Assembly (NCBI RefSeq): GCF_000739935.1
Contig: NZ_BBJU01000016.1
Coordinates: forward strand, 1 to 64,000
Reading direction: 5' to 3'
DNA length: 64,000 nucleotides
Source: Agrobacterium rubi TR3 = NBRC 13261
Lineage (GTDB): Bacteria; Pseudomonadota; Alphaproteobacteria; Rhizobiales; Rhizobiaceae
How positions within the stretch are numbered: the stretch's first letter is position 1; the number at the start of each line of letters is the position of its first letter. The translations under genes and the position numbers were made by a program. Of the stretch, positions 27,782-36,100 are shown piece by piece. A model generated the notes under the pieces. That model was not told the origin of the DNA. It did not search any database and saw only the letters and a list, made by a program, of their open reading frames with translations.

Positions 27782-30499
27782 ATGGAAAAAAGTTTAACTC
27801 GCTATATCTGGAATCATACCCGACGCCAGCAGGTGTTCATTCTGCTGATCGTCGCCCTATCAATGATACCGTATTTCCTTGCCTTCGATCTTCCCAAGCA
27901 GATCGTCAACGGCCCCATCCAAGGGGATGGGTTCGAAGGCGTGAACTCTACCCAACTTTTCATGCATTTGACGTTGGATCTTCCCTACATGGGAACGATC
28001 ACATTATTTCCGGGTATCGAGCTGACTCGATTTGGCATGTTGATGGGTCTGAGCCTGACCTTCCTGGCGCTCGTCATCATCAACGGCCTCTTCAAATATT
28101 ACATCAACACCTACAAAGGTCGGCTGGGCGAACGTTTGCTGCGTCGCATCCGCTTCCAGTTGATTGACCGCATCCTGCTGTTTCCCCCCTCCCACTTCAA
28201 GCGGGTAAAAGGTGCGGAAATCTCCAGCATGATCAAGGATGAAGTGGAACCGCTGGGTGGCTTTACCGGCGATGCCTTCGTGCAGCCTGCCCTTCTCGGC
28301 GGACAGGCGCTGTCCGCGCTCTTCTTCATTCTCGTGCAGAATTTCTGGCTGGGCCTGATTGCAGCCTTCATGGCTGCGATTCAGGTTGGCATCATCCCCC
28401 AGATGCGCCGCCGCCTGATCGAACTTGGCAGACAGCGCCAGCTCAGCGCACGACAGCTCGCTGGCCGTATCGGTGAAATGGTCGATGGTATCGGCACGAT
28501 CCACGCCTATGATACCTCCAATTACGAGCGTGCGGATGCAGCCCACCGGCTCGGCGAAATCTTCAAGATTCGCTACGATCTCTACCAGTGGAAATTTATC
28601 GTCAAATTCATCAATAATTTTCTGGCGCAGCTGACACCATTCTTCTTTTACTCGCTGGGCGGTTACCTGACGCTGAGAGGCAGTCTCGACGTCGGTCAGC
28701 TCGTGGCGGTCATCAACGCTTACAAGGAACTACCCGGCCCATTGAAGGAACTGATCGATTGGGATCAGGCGCGTCAGGACGTTCAGGTCAAATATGAACA
28801 GGTGTTCGAGCAGTTCGATTCACCCTTGATGATCGACGCCAAAATCCAGGCGCTGTCTCCGGAAGCAGCCGCTGCCATCACAGGACCGATCGTCATCGCC
28901 GGGCTGTCGCTGGATGACGATAGCGGCACACGTCTTCTCGATCAGGCGTCGCTGACCATCCATCCGGGAGAAACCATCGGCATCGTCGGCACGGCAGGCG
29001 CGGAGGCACTGGCCGATGCACTGGGCAGAACGCTGTGGCCAACCTCGGGCAAGATCACCTTCGGCGATACAGATCTGCATGAATTGCCAGAATCCGTCAC
29101 CGGCCGCCGCATCTCTTATGTATCCGCCGACACCTACTTCTTCCACGCCAGCCTGAAGGAAAACCTCGTTTACGGTCTCAAACATGCACCGTTAAAGCCG
29201 AAGGAATACAATGGTGCGGACCTCGAGCACCGGAAATGGGAAATTCGAGAGGCAAAGCTGGCCGAAAACCCCGATATCGATATCAACAGCGACTGGATCG
29301 ATTATGCATCCAGCCCGGCGGGGAGCGACGAGGAAGAGCAGTTCCTCAAATCGATGCTGGCGGTTCTCGATACGGTGCAGCTATCGCCCGACGTGCTCGA
29401 ATTCGCCCTGCGTTCGTCCATCGATCCGCTCACCGACCTGCATCTGGCCGCTCGGATCGTGGAACTGCGTCAGGCTCTGCGCACGGAACTGGAACAGGCA
29501 AATCTCAGCGGACTGATCGTGCCGTTCGAGCCCGATAGCTACAACGCCGAGGCTACGGTTGGCGAAAACATCATGTTCGGCACCATGCGGGATTCCTCGA
29601 CCGGAAGCCGCAAGATCATCGATAGCGACTATTTCCGCTCTCTGATGCGCGGCAGCGGCCTGTCCGACACCCTGTTCGACATGGGCTATACGATCGCCGA
29701 AAACGTCGTTGAAATCTTCAGCGATCTTGCGCCGGATCACCCGTTCTTCCAGCAGCTCACCTTCATGACGGCAGACGATATTCCAGGCTATCAGCAGATG
29801 TTGCAGCGCCTGCAGGGCAAGGGCTACAAGGATGCGACCGAGGCCGAAAAGCGCGCCATGCTGCGGCTCAGCTTCTTCTACATCGAACCACGACAGCGCT
29901 TCGGCCTTCTGACACAGGAAGTGATGGACAAGATCGTCGAGGTCCGCCACATGTTCCACGAGAAGCTGCCGGACGACTTGCGCAGCTGGATCGAGCCCTA
30001 CGACCCTGAACGATACGGCACGTCTGCCAGCCTTCTGGATAATATTCTGTTCGGCAAGATCAGCCATCGTTATCCCGACGCATCGCGGCGCATCACCAAG
30101 ATCGTTGCCGATGCCATGAAGAAACAGGGACTGTACGACAAGGTTCTGGCTGTTGGTCTGGAATTCAATCTGGGCGCGGGCGGCAAGCGGCTGGGGCCAT
30201 TGCAGCGGCAGAAGCTCAATCTGGCACGCGCGCTGATCAGAAAGTCGGACTATTACGTTCTGAACCGCCCGCTTCCTGGCCTCGATCACCGGATGCAACA
30301 GGAAATCGTCGACAACGTCATTTCCTTCCTCAGAAACGATGGCGCCAATCCGGCCGTGTTGTGGGTGCTTTCCAACCCCTCACTTTCAAAAATGTTCGAC
30401 CGTGTTATCGTCATCAACCATGGGTCGATCGTGGCTGACGGTCCCTATGAGACTCTTCTCGAAGAAAACGATACATTCAAGGAAATGATCGCAGCCTGA
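27782..30499 (+). CDS. ABC exporter-like protein with degenerate nucleotide-binding domain
   Basis: 905 residues: a six-helix ABC-exporter membrane domain (about 1-340; TMs near 18-38, 85-105, 170-205, 275-310) and a nucleotide-binding-like domain interrupted by a ~290-residue insert. Every ATPase motif is altered. Walker A (402-409) reads VGTAGAEA with no GKS/T. The Q-loop glutamine is missing in YVSADTYFF (446-454). The signature is LGPLQRQKLNLARAL (804-818) instead of LSGGQ. Walker B is YYVLNRPLPGLD (824-835) with no DE pair, and the H-loop histidine is absent (WVLSNPS). The segment after the Q-loop occurs three times: KENLVYG (459-465), GENIMFG (594-600), DNILFGK (753-759). ATP hydrolysis by this chain alone is unlikely. 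First gene of a run with a cyclic-nucleotide-binding protein, an MBL-fold protein and an adenylate cyclase. Confidence 0.85.
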   Translation: MEKSLTRYIWNHTRRQQVFILLIVALSMIPYFLAFDLPKQIVNGPIQGDGFEGVNSTQLFMHLTLDLPYMGTITLFPGIELTRFGMLMGLSLTFLALVIINGLFKYYINTYKGRLGERLLRRIRFQLIDRILLFPPSHFKRVKGAEISSMIKDEVEPLGGFTGDAFVQPALLGGQALSALFFILVQNFWLGLIAAFMAAIQVGIIPQMRRRLIELGRQRQLSARQLAGRIGEMVDGIGTIHAYDTSNYERADAAHRLGEIFKIRYDLYQWKFIVKFINNFLAQLTPFFFYSLGGYLTLRGSLDVGQLVAVINAYKELPGPLKELIDWDQARQDVQVKYEQVFEQFDSPLMIDAKIQALSPEAAAAITGPIVIAGLSLDDDSGTRLLDQASLTIHPGETIGIVGTAGAEALADALGRTLWPTSGKITFGDTDLHELPESVTGRRISYVSADTYFFHASLKENLVYGLKHAPLKPKEYNGADLEHRKWEIREAKLAENPDIDINSDWIDYASSPAGSDEEEQFLKSMLAVLDTVQLSPDVLEFALRSSIDPLTDLHLAARIVELRQALRTELEQANLSGLIVPFEPDSYNAEATVGENIMFGTMRDSSTGSRKIIDSDYFRSLMRGSGLSDTLFDMGYTIAENVVEIFSDLAPDHPFFQQLTFMTADDIPGYQQMLQRLQGKGYKDATEAEKRAMLRLSFFYIEPRQRFGLLTQEVMDKIVEVRHMFHEKLPDDLRSWIEPYDPERYGTSASLLDNILFGKISHRYPDASRRITKIVADAMKKQGLYDKVLAVGLEFNLGAGGKRLGPLQRQKLNLARALIRKSDYYVLNRPLPGLDHRMQQEIVDNVISFLRNDGANPAVLWVLSNPSLSKMFDRVIVINHGSIVADGPYETLLEENDTFKEMIAA

Positions 30500-30537
30500 G
30501 AGGTGAGCGATAAACAGGAACCGCACAGGACGAAGCG

Positions 30538-30993
30538 ATGCTTTTCAAAGACGAAATTCAGATGCTCAAACGCGTTCCATTCTTTAGCCAGATGGAACCC
30601 TCCAAGCTGAAGCTGTTGGCATTCGCATCTGACAGGGTTTCCTATCATGCCGGCGACGAATTGTTTCGCCAGGGCGATATCGGCGATGCGGCTTACGTGC
30701 TGCTGACGGGCAAGGTCGATGTCCTCATCGATTCACCCTCCGGGCAGATCAAGCTGACCGAAATGAGCGGAAACGCGATTGTCGGCGAAATCGCCATTCT
30801 GTGCGACAGTGTCAGAACGGCGACGGTGCAAGCCTCCACATCTGTGGAAGCATTGCGCATCGGCAAGGAGCAATTCTTCAAGCTGATGTCCGATTTTCCA
30901 GACATCACCATCAAGGTCATGCGCGTTCTTGCTGAACGTCTGACGCAAACCACGACAGAGCTGAGCAAAGCGCGGTCGGGTTCGAGTGCTTAG
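30538..30993 (+). CDS. Cyclic-nucleotide-binding domain protein
   Basis: 151 residues, a single CRP-type cyclic-nucleotide-binding domain with no DNA-binding helix-turn-helix. The phosphate-binding cassette is complete: VGEIAILCDSVRTATVQA, with the Glu that binds ribose and the Arg that binds the cyclic phosphate. N-terminal FKDEIQMLKRVPFFSQM is a helix typical of these modules; a C-terminal helix ends the protein. It begins 39 bases after the pseudo-ABC gene, so it is probably cotranscribed and a likely effector of the cyclase encoded three genes on. cAMP as ligand is inference. Confidence 0.9.
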   Translation: MLFKDEIQMLKRVPFFSQMEPSKLKLLAFASDRVSYHAGDELFRQGDIGDAAYVLLTGKVDVLIDSPSGQIKLTEMSGNAIVGEIAILCDSVRTATVQASTSVEALRIGKEQFFKLMSDFPDITIKVMRVLAERLTQTTTELSKARSGSSA

Positions 30994-31041
30994 ACGCAAC
31001 AGCGTTCTTGACAGCCGCTTTCAAAAAGAAAAATAAAAGTG

Positions 31042-31102
31042 GTACTATTGTCATAAAACTGAAATGTTGAGCGTACTATTGGCGGAGACATAAATTGTCT
31101 CC
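31042..31102. promoter_or_regulatory. Direct and inverted repeats upstream of the MBL-fold gene
   Basis: The nine bases GTACTATTG occur at 31042-31050 and again at 31073-31081, 31 bases apart (about three helical turns). Immediately after lies the inverted repeat GGAGACA-N5-TGTCTCC (31084-31102). A TTGACA at 31008-31013 could be a -35 element, but its matching -10 is poor. The arrangement suggests a regulated promoter internal to the cluster. Confidence 0.4.
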
Positions 31103-31186
31103 CGGAAAGTTGGGGCTAAGACAAGAGAGATACACGGGCGCCCATGGGAGGAAGCTTGGGATGTTCGTGGTAAATTGGGGTGCATC

Positions 31187-32047
31187 ATGGCGTTGAATTC
31201 CGACGATCATCGTCGGGACAATAAACAGGAATTTCGCGTTAAGATCTGGGGAGCACGAGGAACGCTTCCCGTTTCAGGAGAAAAATTCCGTAAGTATGGC
31301 GGCAACACGATCTGCATCGAGGTCAGGTGCGGAAGCCATGTCTTGCTGTTCGATGCAGGATCTGGACTGCTGCCAGCCGGCCAAGCGCTGAAGGCGGAAG
31401 GCATCGGCGACGTCAATATGTTCTTTTCCCACTGTCACTACGATCACATCATCGGCTTTCCCTATTTCAAACCGTTCTTCAATCGCGAGAACGACGTGCG
31501 TATCTGGTCCGGGCATCTGGCAGGGCAAAAGACCACACACGAAATAATCGCCGAGTTCATGAGCCCACCATGGTTTCCTGTGCCGCTTGACGTGTGCTGC
31601 GCGCAGATCGTTACCAAGGATTTCAAAGCCGGGGACGTTCTTGACGTCCATCCAGACCTCAACATCACCACCGATATGCTCAACCACCCCGGAAACGCCA
31701 TCGGCTACCGGATCGACTGGCAGGGCCGCAGCCTTGCCATCATCACGGATACGGAACACGAAACCGGCAAGCTGGATAAATCGGTTCTGAAGCTCATCGA
31801 TAATGTGGACCTGTTCCTCTACGATGCAAGTTTTACCGAAGCGGAGATGAACACCTACCGGGGCTATGGCCACTCCTCATGGCAGCAGGCCGTTCTGCTG
31901 GCAAAGCATGCGAATGCCAAAAGTGTCGGTCTCATCCATCATGCACCGTTCCGCACCGATGACGAGCTTGAGGCGATCGAAGCGGATGCACAGAAAGAGT
32001 TCGCCGGTGTTTTTGCAGCCTGGGATGGCCAGACGATCGAACTTTAG
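31187..32047 (+). CDS. Metallo-beta-lactamase-fold hydrolase
   Basis: 286 residues of the MBL fold, with the metal-binding motif SHCHYDHIIGF (H-x-H-x-D-H), FDAGSGLLPAG on the first strand pair, AIITDTEHE carrying the bridging Asp, and GLIHHAPF supplying the last His. The N-terminal KIWGARGTLPVSGEKFRKYG matches the subgroup related to RNase Z/phosphonate- and cyclic-nucleotide-phosphodiesterase-like proteins. No signal peptide, so cytoplasmic. Between a cNMP-binding protein and an adenylate cyclase, a phosphodiesterase that ends the signal is a reasonable hypothesis. Start ATG 31187 (MALNSDDHRR) is preferred to TTG 31175. Confidence 0.88.
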   Translation: MALNSDDHRRDNKQEFRVKIWGARGTLPVSGEKFRKYGGNTICIEVRCGSHVLLFDAGSGLLPAGQALKAEGIGDVNMFFSHCHYDHIIGFPYFKPFFNRENDVRIWSGHLAGQKTTHEIIAEFMSPPWFPVPLDVCCAQIVTKDFKAGDVLDVHPDLNITTDMLNHPGNAIGYRIDWQGRSLAIITDTEHETGKLDKSVLKLIDNVDLFLYDASFTEAEMNTYRGYGHSSWQQAVLLAKHANAKSVGLIHHAPFRTDDELEAIEADAQKEFAGVFAAWDGQTIEL

Positions 32048-32206
32048 CCATGCGATGTTGGCTCTCAGACAATGCCGATGACGTGATCGTTGAACTCTTC
32101 TGGTTCTTCGAGCATTGACGTATAGCAATGAACGGCTATCAACAGGGATGTCTCCCCTGGCAATGTGCCGTACTGCGATGACACACGGCAATTGGAGACG
32201 TAAAGC

Positions 32207-33865
32207 ATGGCCAACATCATGTCGGAGACGTCGCTCAGACGTGCACGATTGTTGTCCGGCCTCGTCATGCTTCTCTTCGTCTTCAGCCATATGGTCAACC
32301 ACGCGCTGGCGCTGGTGTCGCTGGAGACAGCCGAATACGGCCGAAAATGGTTCAGCCTTATCTGGCTCAACCCCGTCAGCAGCGTCATCTTTTACGGCTC
32401 GGTCCTCACCCACATCATATTGGTCCTGCGCTCCATCTATATGCGCCGCTCTTTGAAAATGCCCGCGCGCGAAGCGCTGCAGATCATCATCGGGCTGCTC
32501 ATCCCCTATATGATCATCGATCATGCCAGTGGCATTCGCCTGTCGCGGATGCTCTACGATATCGACATCGGTTACGACATCATCATCAACAATTTCTGGA
32601 TCCGCAGGCCGATGCTGGGTCTGCGGCAGAGCACCGTTCTGGTGCTGATATGGACGCATGGATGCCTCGGCGTCTTCTATTGGCTGCGCTACCGCGACTG
32701 GTACAAGCGAATATCGCCCTATCTGCTGACGATTGCCGTGCTTCTACCAATCCTGGCGCTTCTCGGCTTTAGCGATGCGGGCCGGGCCATGGAGTATAAT
32801 CCGCCACCGCCCCGTGTTCCCCACGCCAATCAGGCCGAACTCGATGCTGTCATCGATGGCTTCACGGCAGGTGTGAAAACCCTGTTCGGCGGTGCCGTCG
32901 TGCTGGTCTTTGCACTTCGCGGCGTGCGTAGCTGGCGGCAGCGATCAAACGCATTCGAAATACGCTACGAGCATGGGGCACTCGTTCGGGCGTCGGCTGG
33001 GCTCAGCATATTGGAGGCCAGTCGATCAGGCGGCGTGTCTCACTTTTCAGCCTGCGGCGGCAGAGGTCGGTGCTCCACCTGCCGAGTGAGGGTCATCAGC
33101 ACGGACGGACCTTTGCCGGAACCATCCTCGATGGAACGCGCCACGCTTCAGCGTATCCATGCCGACTCGGATGTCAGGCTTGGATGCCAGCTTCGTCCCA
33201 AGCACAGCCTCAACGTGGCCTTGCTACTGGCCTCCAAACAACAAAGCGATATTCCAGCCAGCGGCGAGCCGATCCGTCCCGGTCGCGAGGAGGAAATCGC
33301 GGTGATGTTCTGCGATCTGCGCAACTTCACAGCTTTATCGGAGGCACGCCTGCCCTATGACATGGTGTTTCTGCTCAATCGCTACTTCACGGTTGTCGGC
33401 CAAGCCGTAGAGCAGGCCGGTGGCCGACTGGACAAATTCATCGGCGATGGTGCAATGGCGCTGTTTGGTCTGGATGGCAACAAGGAGACGGCAAGCCGCG
33501 ATGCCTTGAAGGCAGCAGCGCTTATCCTGCGCAATGTCGAAGCGTTGAACGAGGAGCTGGAAAAGCAGTTCGCGGTCAAGCTGCGCATCGTGGTCGGCAT
33601 CCACGCCGGACCATCCATCGTGGGTGTGATGGGGTATGGGGCTGCCAAGACGCTCACCGCCATCGGTGATACCGTCAATGTCGCCAGCAGGCTCGAAACG
33701 GCTGCCAAGGAGTTCGATACGGCAATCGTGATTTCGGAGCCGGTGTTGAAACAATCAGCGCATGACATCGGCACCTTGGAGAGCCGGACCATCCCGATCA
33801 GAGGCAAAAGCGCGCAGATGAAGGTTTTTCTGATTTCGGACGCGGAAAGTCAGCGCTTCGTCTAG
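32207..33865 (+). CDS. cyaC: Redox-type class III adenylate cyclase with diheme-like anchor and 2Fe-2S domain
   Basis: 552 residues in three parts. (1) A six-helix membrane anchor (about 12-240) with histidines H28, H32, H69, H106 and H151, resembling the tetra-His diheme-b anchor of succinate:quinone oxidoreductases. (2) A plant-type ferredoxin domain (about 250-345) with cluster cysteines C283, C289, C292 and C327. (3) A class III cyclase domain (about 362-545) with metal-binding D370 (VMFCDLRNFT) and D414 (DKFIGDGAMALF), and the transition-state motif GDTVNVASRLE (R495). The same organisation is described for Sinorhizobium meliloti CyaC, a quinone-responsive cyclase, hence the symbol. GGAG is 9 bases before ATG 32207. 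The 159 bases upstream may hold a separate promoter. Confidence 0.88.
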   Translation: MANIMSETSLRRARLLSGLVMLLFVFSHMVNHALALVSLETAEYGRKWFSLIWLNPVSSVIFYGSVLTHIILVLRSIYMRRSLKMPAREALQIIIGLLIPYMIIDHASGIRLSRMLYDIDIGYDIIINNFWIRRPMLGLRQSTVLVLIWTHGCLGVFYWLRYRDWYKRISPYLLTIAVLLPILALLGFSDAGRAMEYNPPPPRVPHANQAELDAVIDGFTAGVKTLFGGAVVLVFALRGVRSWRQRSNAFEIRYEHGALVRASAGLSILEASRSGGVSHFSACGGRGRCSTCRVRVISTDGPLPEPSSMERATLQRIHADSDVRLGCQLRPKHSLNVALLLASKQQSDIPASGEPIRPGREEEIAVMFCDLRNFTALSEARLPYDMVFLLNRYFTVVGQAVEQAGGRLDKFIGDGAMALFGLDGNKETASRDALKAAALILRNVEALNEELEKQFAVKLRIVVGIHAGPSIVGVMGYGAAKTLTAIGDTVNVASRLETAAKEFDTAIVISEPVLKQSAHDIGTLESRTIPIRGKSAQMKVFLISDAESQRFV

Positions 33866-33870
33866 GCGGC

Positions 33871-34145
33871 CTAGAGCGTTTCCTTGTTAAATGGAAACAG
33901 TTCTGTTGGTTCAAACGGGATCGACTGCTTGTCCGGACGGCGCGTGCCGTAGCCATAGCATACGGCCAAGCCGTTCGGGCGAGCAGACGGCCCGTTTCAA
34001 CCAACCCGAAGGGCCGGACATATTTCCGCCAGGACTAAGGCGATCCGCTCGACCGTACCTCTGGGTATGCCCTTCACCAATCGCCTTAGTCCTGACGAAA
34101 ATCTGCTCCGGCAGAACGATTCCATTTAACAAGGAAACGCTCTAG
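33871..34145. repeat. 275-bp nested palindromic intergenic element
   Basis: Bounded by a perfect 26-bp inverted repeat (33871-33896 and 34120-34145, arms beginning CTAGAGCGTTTCC). Inside are two further long hairpins: 33905-33919 with 33991-34005 (14 of 15 pairs, extending inward imperfectly around GCCGTA), and 34030-34044 with 34080-34094 (15 perfect pairs, CAGGACTAAGGCGAT). The whole folds as a three-way or cruciform structure. It fills the gap between two convergent genes; the methyltransferase stop codon lies within the right outer arm. It resembles RIME/MITE-like rhizobial intergenic elements, and no coding frame is supported. Confidence 0.85.
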
Positions 34146-34621
34146 ATTTTCCGATACAGAAAGTAGCGATCCGTGGGAACGGACGGCGGTACCGGAAGAG
34201 GATTGAGCGTTTTCTCCTCCAGCGGAAGCCCGCTGATTGCCACGCCACCTTTGACGAGCATGCCCGCGACAAGCTGCGGCAGCCATGTCAATGTCACCGC
34301 GTCCTTTTCAGGATAGCCGGTGCCAATATCGGCATGAACGAGGGCCGCCTCGACGCCCAGATAGGCCTGCGCCGTCTGCGCAATCTCACCGATCACCAGA
34401 TCCTCTTCAGCCGGCACGGAAGACGCGTGCGCGCCCATGGCGCGGTCGAAGGCGACGATGCGGCGATCTGGAAACAGTTCGCGCAGATGATTGAACGTGC
34501 GCCCATTGCCAAGCCCGACTTCCATCACGGGACCGGCCGGAAGGTTAAGATCGGCATGGACGTGGTTGAGAATATCGCGCTGCGCCGTCAACCGGCGAAT
34601 GAAGCTGTCCAGTCTGCTCAT
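34142..34621 (-). CDS. Class I SAM-dependent methyltransferase
   Basis: 159 residues with a Rossmann methyltransferase core: PVMEVGLGNGRTFNHLRELF is motif I (E-x-G-x-G-x-G), IVAFDRAM the acidic end of strand 2, and ALVHADIGTGYPEKDAVTLT the motif II/III region. Shorter than most class I enzymes, and the C-terminal substrate part is small. Start ATG 34621 has GGAAG 7 bases upstream and lies 13 bases after the sugar dehydrogenase stop, so the two are an operon. Substrate unknown; context suggests a sugar or lipid. The stop codon is inside the palindromic element. Confidence 0.8.
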   Translation of the reverse strand: MSRLDSFIRRLTAQRDILNHVHADLNLPAGPVMEVGLGNGRTFNHLRELFPDRRIVAFDRAMGAHASSVPAEEDLVIGEIAQTAQAYLGVEAALVHADIGTGYPEKDAVTLTWLPQLVAGMLVKGGVAISGLPLEEKTLNPLPVPPSVPTDRYFLYRKI

Positions 34622-34634
34622 CTGTTGTCTTCCA

Positions 34635-35996
34635 TCAGGCTTTGATGATGTGGCTTGCGACGATACCGCGCTTGGCAAAGGCATTGCGCGTATCGATGAT
34701 CAGCGGCGACCATTCGCTCAGGCTTTGGTAATCGATCGTGTCGTGATCGGTCGCAACGAGTACCGCATCGAAACCGCTGATCGTCTGCTGGTCCCAGGCA
34801 ACGGATTTCATACCCAGGAGGTCGCTATATTCACGGGTTTTGGGGATTTCCGCGACGTAAGGATCGAAATAGGACGGCTGGCCGCTGCGCTCGATGATGA
34901 GTTCGATCAACTTCAGTGACGGGCTTTCGCGAATATCCGGCACGTTCTTCTTATAGGCCAAGCCGACGATCAGAACCTTGGAGCGGCTGAGCGCCTTGCC
35001 GCGGTGAATATCGAGCGCTTCGGCCAGACGGCTGACGATGTGGCGCGGCATGCCGGTGTTGATCTGCCCGGCAAGCTCGATAAAGCGCGTCGGCAAGTCA
35101 TACTCGCGCGACTTCCACGTCAGATAGAAAGGGTCGATGGGAATGCAGTGCCCACCAAGGCCGGGGCCAGGATAAAACGGCATATAGCCGAAGGGCTTGG
35201 TCTTGGCCGCATCGATGACCTCCCAGATGTCGATGCCCATCGCTTCGTAAACGACCTTCAATTCGTTGACGAGTGCGATGTTGACGGCACGAAACACGTT
35301 CTCGGTGATCTTCACCGCCTCTGCCGTAGCATTGGTGGAGACGGGAACCACGGTTTTGACGACGGAGCCATAAAAGGCCACCATCAGTTCCGCCGCATCG
35401 GCACCTTCACCGGAGACAACCTTGGGAATGGTCGAGGTCTGGAAATCGCGATTGCCGGGGTCTTCGCGTTCCGGCGAAAAACCCAAGAAAAAATCAACGC
35501 CGGATTTCAAACCCGTCTTTTCCAGAATGGTTTTGACGATGCCATCCGTGGTGCCGGGATAGGTGGTGGATTCCAACACGATCAGCTGGCCGGGGCGCAA
35601 TGTCTTGGCGATTTCCCGGCAGGTATTTTCGACATAGGACAGGTCGGGATCGCGGTACTTCGTCAATGGCGTCGGAACGCAGATGGCGATGACATCGCAA
35701 TCGGCAAGCTGGGCGAAATCGCAGGTCGCGACGAAGCCGCCATTTTCCCGCGCGCCGTTCAAAACATCGTGTGAGACGGCTTCGATATAGCTTTCACCGG
35801 CATCAATCGACGTGATCTTGGCCGGATCGATATCGAAACCGATAACATTGAAGCCGGAATGGGCAATCGTCATCGCCAGTGGCAAGCCGACGTAGCCGAG
35901 GCCGATAACCCCCGCTTTCGCCTTTTTTGACTGGATAGTTCCAAGAAGTTGCTGTGCGTTTGAAGAGGAAGTCAAAGCTGATTGCGCTCCGCGCAT
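34635..35996 (-). CDS. Nucleotide-sugar dehydrogenase (UDP-Glc/UDP-GlcNAc/GDP-Man DH family)
   Basis: 453 residues. N-terminal NAD site AGVIGLGYVGLPLAMTIAHS, central helix and FSPEREDPGNRDF, catalytic cysteine C284 in PGPGLGGHCIPIDPF, and the C-terminal domain with VLIVGLAYKKNVPDIRESPS. The C-terminal and catalytic blocks are closer to the WbpA/TviB/WecC group (UDP-N-acetylhexosamine dehydrogenases) than to Ugd, so the product is probably a uronic acid of an acetamido sugar for a surface polysaccharide. Divergent from the glycosyltransferase gene 104 bases away. No strong Shine-Dalgarno at ATG 35996. Confidence 0.92.
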   Translation of the reverse strand: MRGAQSALTSSSNAQQLLGTIQSKKAKAGVIGLGYVGLPLAMTIAHSGFNVIGFDIDPAKITSIDAGESYIEAVSHDVLNGARENGGFVATCDFAQLADCDVIAICVPTPLTKYRDPDLSYVENTCREIAKTLRPGQLIVLESTTYPGTTDGIVKTILEKTGLKSGVDFFLGFSPEREDPGNRDFQTSTIPKVVSGEGADAAELMVAFYGSVVKTVVPVSTNATAEAVKITENVFRAVNIALVNELKVVYEAMGIDIWEVIDAAKTKPFGYMPFYPGPGLGGHCIPIDPFYLTWKSREYDLPTRFIELAGQINTGMPRHIVSRLAEALDIHRGKALSRSKVLIVGLAYKKNVPDIRESPSLKLIELIIERSGQPSYFDPYVAEIPKTREYSDLLGMKSVAWDQQTISGFDAVLVATDHDTIDYQSLSEWSPLIIDTRNAFAKRGIVASHIIKA

Positions 35997-36100
35997 GGAA
36001 AAACATGCCCATCAGTTGGGCGAGAACAGGCACAGTGTCAAGGTTTGGCGCAGGCAAATTCCCATTGACGAAGTGCCTGACGGCAAAGCAGAACGGACCC

